From an uncultured Ruminococcus sp. (lineage in GTDB: Bacteria > Bacillota > Clostridia > Oscillospirales > Acutalibacteraceae): 64,000 nt of DNA. The stretch spans positions 1-64,000 of the forward strand of contig CADCCP010000001.1 in assembly GCA_902800005.1 (NCBI GenBank), written 5' to 3'. Below are positions 59,371-64,000 of the stretch, piece after piece. Position numbers and translations under genes: made by a program. The notes below the pieces were generated by a model. It searched no databases. It was not told where the DNA came from and saw only the letters and a list, made by a program, of their open reading frames with translations. How positions within the stretch are numbered: the stretch's first letter is position 1; each line of letters begins with the position of its first letter.

Positions 59371-62178
59371 ATGCTTCAAATAAAAAATATTTCCAAACAG
59401 TACAAAACAGGTGAACTTGTTCAAAAAGCTCTTGATGATGTAAGTCTGAATTTCCGTGATAACGAGTTCGTTGCCATACTCGGACCGTCCGGCTCCGGCA
59501 AAACGACTTTATTGAATATCGTAGGTGGTCTTGACAGATATGACAGCGGTGATCTCATCATCAACGGCATCTCTACCAAAAAGTATAGAGACAGAGATTG
59601 GGATTCCTACAGAAATCACACCATCGGATTTGTATTCCAAAGCTATAATCTGATCCCTCATCAGAATGTACTTGCAAACGTGGAACTTGCCCTGACCATT
59701 TCGGGCATCTCCAAATCCGAAAGAAGAAAACGTGCAAAACAGGCTCTTGAAAAAGTCGGTCTCGGCGATCAGCTCCATAAACGTCCGAATCAGATGTCCG
59801 GCGGTCAAATGCAGAGAGTTGCCATTGCAAGAGCATTGGTCAACGATCCCGATATACTCCTTGCAGACGAACCTACAGGTGCATTGGACTCCGAAACAAG
59901 CATACAGGTCATGAACCTGCTCAACGAAGTCGCAAAAGACAGGCTTGTTATCATGGTAACTCATAATCCCGAACTTGCCGAAAAATATGCAAACCGTATC
60001 GTCAACCTTGCCGACGGCAAGATCACGGGAGATTCCAATCCCTTTGAGGTCACGGAAACAGAAAAAGAACCTGAACATAAAAATATGGGCAGGGCTTCTA
60101 TGTCATTCTTTACAGCACTTGCACTCAGCTTCAACAATCTGCGTACAAAAAAAGGCAGGACTATCCTTACATCTTTCGCAGGCTCAATAGGAATAATAGG
60201 TATTGCACTGATACTTTCCATCTCCAACGGCGTTAATATGTACATCGAAACTATTCAGCGAAATACCATGACTTCCTACCCCATCAAGATAGATGCCAAA
60301 ACTATAGACCTCAGCAGTATGATCGCCGCAAGACAGAACACTGCCGATCCTGATGAAGTCACACACGATATGAATGCAGTTTACTCCGACAATTCTCAGC
60401 TTGAAGCTGTTTCAAAAATGTCCACGAGTTTCACCGAAAACAATCTTACGGATTTCAAGAAATATCTTGACGATCCAAAAAGCGAGATACACAAATATGT
60501 CGGTGACAACGGCATAGTTTATTCCTATGCAACGAAGTTTGATGTATACACCTACGACAGCAATGATACTCTTGTGAATGCGGACGGCAGTACACTCCAA
60601 GACCAGAAAACTCAGACTATCTCATTCGGCGGTATGGAGTTCGGTACAACAGAGGGTGCTATGCGAATGATAGGCGGAGGAAGCTCTCTTTTTGAAGAGA
60701 TACTCCCCGATGCCGACAATAAGACTGTCGGTACGGCTGTAAAAGAAAATTATGATCTGATATACGGAGAATATCCGCAGGCATATAATGAATTGGTACT
60801 TGTACTTGACCGCAACAATGAGATACCTGTCACGGCACTGTATCAGTTGGGATTTTTGCCCGTAGATGACTATAAGAAAATTGCAAAGAAAATTGAAAAA
60901 GGCGAAGATGTGGAACTTGAAGAACAGAAGCTGTCTTACAGTGATATATGTGAAAAGGACTTCTATCTGATGCCCGATTGTGACTATTATGTCAAAAACA
61001 GATTCGGCACATATGACAGTATTGCAGATGATGAAGAAAAGATCGCCAAAAAGCTCAAGAATGCAGTAGTGTTGAAAATAACGGGTATTATCAAGCAAAA
61101 AAAGGACTCCGATAATATGCTCATAACTCAGCCTCTTGCATATACAAAGCTGCTTACGGAGTATCTTATGGAATACACAGATAACAGCAGTGTCGTCAAG
61201 GCACAGCGTGCAGACGAAAATATCAATGTGATAACGGGTATAGCGTTTGAGCCGAAAGATGACAGTCAAAAAGCAAATGATGCAAGAAAATATCTTGAAC
61301 AGCTCGGTACGGATGAAAAATCGGAGATGTATACGGCATTCATGGCAATTATGAGCGGTACATCAGGGGGAGCGAAAATTTCCGAAACATCACAGCCTTC
61401 TGAAGATACAGACAAGTTAAGTTTTTCACAGCTTATCAAAATGAAAAAAGCCCGGTCTTCCGCTGCCGACACAGAGGGCGGAATGTCAAAAATGTTTGAT
61501 GAGTATATGAGGAATGCCAGTGACAAGACTCTTGTTTCCATATATGATAATTATATCTCAACGGGAAGCTATAAGGATAATCTCAGTAAAATGGGTGTCG
61601 TCAGTTCAGATGCACCGTCATCTATAAGCATTTATGCCGACAGCTTTGAAAACAAGGATCTCATCTCACAGTGTATAGAGAATTACAACAAGGATGTGGA
61701 AGAAGAAAATAAGATAACTTACACTGATTTTGTAGGCTTGCTGATGTCATCCGTAACAACTATAGTCAATGTGATTTCTTATGTGCTGATAGCATTCGTG
61801 GCGGTATCGCTCATAGTTTCGTCCATAATGATAGGTATTATAACTTATATATCCGTTTTGGAACGTACAAAAGAAATAGGCATACTTCGTGCGATAGGTG
61901 CTTCAAAGAAGAATATCTCACAGGTGTTCAATGCGGAAACATTCATCATAGGACTTTTTTCGGGATTGATGGGAATAGGCATAACTCTGCTGCTTCTAAT
62001 ACCCATCAATGAAGTCGTTCATGTCCTCACTGAAAAAACAAATATCAATGCAGTCCTGCCGCTTAACGGTGCAGTGGTACTGATAATTTTGAGTGTCATA
62101 CTGACACTCATAGGCGGGCTTATCCCCTCAAAGAAGGCGGCAACGAAAGATCCTGTTACCGCTCTCAGAACAGAATAA
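59371..62178 (+). CDS. MacB-type ABC transporter, fused ATPase and FtsX permease
   Basis: 935 aa. ATPase domain 1-225 with Walker A GPSGSGKTT, signature MSGGQMQR and Walker B LLADEPTGALD. Membrane helix near 265-285 (TILTSFAGSIGIIGIALILS), a large extracytoplasmic region of about 480 residues, then three C-terminal helices with the FtsX motif LERTKEIGILRAIGASKKNI. Such type VII ABC proteins expel peptides or act in envelope sensing rather than uptake. The gene is monocistronic under an operator-type palindrome; no partner gene adjoins. Confidence 0.93.
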   Translation: MLQIKNISKQYKTGELVQKALDDVSLNFRDNEFVAILGPSGSGKTTLLNIVGGLDRYDSGDLIINGISTKKYRDRDWDSYRNHTIGFVFQSYNLIPHQNVLANVELALTISGISKSERRKRAKQALEKVGLGDQLHKRPNQMSGGQMQRVAIARALVNDPDILLADEPTGALDSETSIQVMNLLNEVAKDRLVIMVTHNPELAEKYANRIVNLADGKITGDSNPFEVTETEKEPEHKNMGRASMSFFTALALSFNNLRTKKGRTILTSFAGSIGIIGIALILSISNGVNMYIETIQRNTMTSYPIKIDAKTIDLSSMIAARQNTADPDEVTHDMNAVYSDNSQLEAVSKMSTSFTENNLTDFKKYLDDPKSEIHKYVGDNGIVYSYATKFDVYTYDSNDTLVNADGSTLQDQKTQTISFGGMEFGTTEGAMRMIGGGSSLFEEILPDADNKTVGTAVKENYDLIYGEYPQAYNELVLVLDRNNEIPVTALYQLGFLPVDDYKKIAKKIEKGEDVELEEQKLSYSDICEKDFYLMPDCDYYVKNRFGTYDSIADDEEKIAKKLKNAVVLKITGIIKQKKDSDNMLITQPLAYTKLLTEYLMEYTDNSSVVKAQRADENINVITGIAFEPKDDSQKANDARKYLEQLGTDEKSEMYTAFMAIMSGTSGGAKISETSQPSEDTDKLSFSQLIKMKKARSSAADTEGGMSKMFDEYMRNASDKTLVSIYDNYISTGSYKDNLSKMGVVSSDAPSSISIYADSFENKDLISQCIENYNKDVEEENKITYTDFVGLLMSSVTTIVNVISYVLIAFVAVSLIVSSIMIGIITYISVLERTKEIGILRAIGASKKNISQVFNAETFIIGLFSGLMGIGITLLLLIPINEVVHVLTEKTNINAVLPLNGAVVLIILSVILTLIGGLIPSKKAATKDPVTALRTE

Positions 62179-62181
62179 AAA

Positions 62182-62219
62182 AATGTACAGTGCTTTTTGA
62201 AGGCACTGTACATTTTTTT
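62182..62219. terminator. Bidirectional intrinsic terminator
   Basis: The stem AATGTACAGTGC/GCACTGTACATT is followed by seven T, between convergent genes. Confidence 0.92.
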
Positions 62220-62223
62220 ATCA

Positions 62224-63249
62224 TTAATTTCCGAATATTCTTTTTTCTGCTTTTAGGACACTGTCGGAAACGGTCTCGAAATATTTGAGAGTTTTCATGC
62301 GGAAATATATCTTTTCTGAAAGTTCGGTGTAATTTCCTTCTTCGTCAGTGCGGATATAGTTGGAACCGAACTTTTTATCCATAGCAATATCAAGCTCAGA
62401 ATTGGCCGGAGTTCGACAGACAATTATATATTTGTCACTGTTGAGTTGATGTTTGATAATATCACTGTGATATTTGATGAATCGATCAACAGAGGAATAG
62501 TTGTTGTTTCCGAAGAATATGACAGGTAAACATTCCCTATATTGTTCGGAAGTTGCAAACGATACTATCGAACCGGACATGATATTTATTTCATCGCCGT
62601 TAGTTACACGTTTGAATATATATGCACCGGACTCTTCCGAGTGAGAGCGTGAAAGTTTGCCGACAACACCGCCTATGGTGACCTTACCGAGAGAGGTGTA
62701 TGACTGGACGGAGAGGTCAATGGGATTTCCCGAAACGGTTTTGAGATATATGTCAACCCCCTCATTGCTTTTTGACGGTATGACGAAATCTTTGGCAACA
62801 AAGACTGTTTCAGTGCCTATCCTTGTCATGATGGTGTCAAGGCTTTCGTTATGCACCTCAAAGTTGTGTACGGGTATCTCAAGAAACTGACCGATGATCC
62901 TGGGATACCTTTTGACTTCAGCATTGAGTTTTTCGAAAAGTTCGTTATTTATCCGTTTATATATCTCATTTGCAAGAGTACCGTTGCCGGAGTAATTATC
63001 ACCGTATAGAACAATACTGCCGAAATCTTTTATGGAAGCCTGTACTTTCTTTGTATTATTAGTAATAAGCTGTTCGTACTGTTGCTGATCGGCATTAGAA
63101 AAAGCTGTCTGGGAAGTTTGTGAAATGAAACTTTGCAAATTGTTGTCACTGTAGAGCATGAACACGAATATGATGACAAGTAAAACTGCGATCACCGAAA
63201 TGATTATCCTGCCTATGCTGAAACGTCTTTCCAAAAAAAATCCCTCCAT
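62224..63249 (-). CDS. Type II membrane protein of unknown function
   Basis: 341 aa. Short cytosolic N-terminus, one membrane helix (IIISVIAVLLVIIFVFMLYS), then a large extracytoplasmic domain. The VLYGDNYSGNGTLANEIYKR segment recalls the first block of SGNH hydrolases (GDS with Asn-Tyr-Ser here), but no catalytic D-x-x-H end block was found, so enzymatic function is unlikely or different. A SGSIVSFATS and VIFFGNNNYSSVD pair lies near the C-terminus. The ATG is preceded by TGGAGGGA. Confidence 0.6.
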   Translation of the reverse strand: MEGFFLERRFSIGRIIISVIAVLLVIIFVFMLYSDNNLQSFISQTSQTAFSNADQQQYEQLITNNTKKVQASIKDFGSIVLYGDNYSGNGTLANEIYKRINNELFEKLNAEVKRYPRIIGQFLEIPVHNFEVHNESLDTIMTRIGTETVFVAKDFVIPSKSNEGVDIYLKTVSGNPIDLSVQSYTSLGKVTIGGVVGKLSRSHSEESGAYIFKRVTNGDEINIMSGSIVSFATSEQYRECLPVIFFGNNNYSSVDRFIKYHSDIIKHQLNSDKYIIVCRTPANSELDIAMDKKFGSNYIRTDEEGNYTELSEKIYFRMKTLKYFETVSDSVLKAEKRIFGN

Positions 63250-63329
63250 ATAGTATATGATAATATGATATTACAAGTTGACCGCTTTGTCAACAGTAAA
63301 AAATACTCACATATTTTAAAGTGAAAAAA

Positions 63330-63360
63330 GCGTGAAGACTTTTTACGGTCTTCACGCTTT
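63330..63360. terminator. Bidirectional intrinsic terminator
   Basis: The perfect 10-bp stem GCGTGAAGAC/GTCTTCACGC with A-rich left and T-rich right flanks, just after valS. Confidence 0.92.
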
Positions 63361-63363
63361 TAA

Positions 63364-64000
63364 TTAAAGTGAATTGTACATATCGGTCAAATTCTGTATA
63401 AGAGCCTTTGCTTTCTGTTCCTTTGCTTTTATGTCGTCAATGACTTTCTGAGGAGCTTTTGAAATGAATTTCTCATTGCCGAGTTTAGCCTGAAGGAAAG
63501 AAAGGTCTTTTTCAGCTTTTGCAAGTTCTTTTTGAATTCTGTCTTTTTCCTTGTCAACGTCAACGAGTTCAGCCAAAGGCATATAGATCTTAGCATCAGC
63601 CGTAGCAATGCTTACCATTCCTTTGGTGTCGTTGAGGTCTGTCGAAGTGACTTCAACGGAAGATGCACCGGCAAGGCGGATAAGAAAGTCTTTTGCCGGA
63701 GCGTACATTTCGGGAACGTCTGTAACGATAGTGATGTGAGCCTTTTTGGAGTTCGGCACTTTGAGTTCTGCACGGTTTTCACGGACGGCTTTAATGCTGT
63801 CCATGATTCTCTCCATGACTTTTTCATCATTGGGGAAAGCAAGTTCATCTTTGAAAACAGGGAATTTTTGAAGCATTAAGTAGCCTTTTTCATGTGGGAG
63901 AGCCTGATAAATTTCCTCTGTGATGAACGGCATGAAGGGGTGGAGAAGTTTCAGTGATTCCGTGAGAACGTAGCAAAGGACATTTTCAACATCTTTCTTT
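63364..64000 (-). CDS. valS: Valyl-tRNA synthetase, C-terminal part (runs off window)
   Basis: About 212 codons, open to the window edge (start outside). The anticodon-binding domain end (LKLLHPFMPFITEEIYQALP) and the C-terminal coiled coil (ELVDVDKEKDRIQKELAKAE, SFLQAKLGNEKFISKAPQ) are the hallmark of ValRS. It charges tRNA-Val in the cytosol. The frame is intact to base 64000. Confidence 0.95.
   Translation of the reverse strand, partial: KKDVENVLCYVLTESLKLLHPFMPFITEEIYQALPHEKGYLMLQKFPVFKDELAFPNDEKVMERIMDSIKAVRENRAELKVPNSKKAHITIVTDVPEMYAPAKDFLIRLAGASSVEVTSTDLNDTKGMVSIATADAKIYMPLAELVDVDKEKDRIQKELAKAEKDLSFLQAKLGNEKFISKAPQKVIDDIKAKEQKAKALIQNLTDMYNSL

Noticed and set aside
62224..63249. SGNH hydrolase
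   Set aside because: Only a weak first-block resemblance exists; no catalytic Asp-x-x-His end motif was seen.

Overview
The window looks like chromosomal DNA of a low-GC, anaerobic, spore-forming Firmicute of the Ruminococcus/Oscillospiraceae type. The grounds are: sporulation genes (spmA-spmB, spoIIP, gpr); many acidic Ser/Glu-rich secreted proteins; a starch-binding-like lipoprotein; rubredoxin; strong AGGAGG-type ribosome binding sites; and frequent TTG/GTG starts. The genus is an inference from gene content, not a measured placement. No rRNA or tRNA gene was recognised.

Layout. 1-2880: truncated IS5-type transposase, then a large single-gene TIR / Nudix-like / PP2C-like fusion with its own near-consensus promoter. 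3040-4510: small hydrolase, DUF503 and DUF378 genes and an intergenic repeat. 4570-6730: mobile-element-like regulatory remnant (sigma-region-4-like pair, XRE repressor, ImmA-type protease). 6810-10530: galactofuranose unit (DUF4422 glycosyltransferase, glf, GlfT2-like transferase). 10700-18380: adenine deaminase, lipoproteins, MGT-type glycosyltransferase with an AbrB regulator, HAD phosphatase, and the agmatine-to-putrescine pair aguA-aguB. 18440-24530: candidate small RNA, ECF-type sigma factor with its membrane partner, two secreted CAP-domain proteins, a zinc-finger AbrB regulator and spmA-spmB. 24620-32830: two-component system with an HtrA protease, candidate structured RNA, degenerate-GGDEF/EAL protein, rubredoxin, radical SAM protein. 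32850-37020: acidic membrane protein, spoIIP-gpr, sugar-binding lipoprotein.

37180-47611 is a compact head-plus-baseplate phage island: terminase, portal, protease/scaffold, decoration, capsid, connectors, tube-like protein, then hub, spike, gp25, gpJ and gpI. No tail sheath, tape measure, lysis, integrase or repressor gene is visible. Terminators bound it on both sides. A 2-TM SLATT/DUF4231-like protein lies beside it.

47700-64000: Cthe_2159-like binding protein, purine nucleoside phosphorylase, LUD-domain protein, a sortase/surface-protein cluster, the cpsC-cpsD-cpsB phospho-relay for exopolysaccharide, a MacB-type ABC transporter and the 3' end of valS.

Three points stand out. (1) The TIR-Nudix-PP2C fusion is a candidate single-gene defence or signalling protein. 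(2) The phage island has a capsid and baseplate but lacks core tail genes. (3) Several unrelated 7-bp tandem-repeat families lie directly against gene borders, including 4 bp upstream of the deoD start codon, where they replace the ribosome binding site, and at the shortened 5' end of adenine deaminase.
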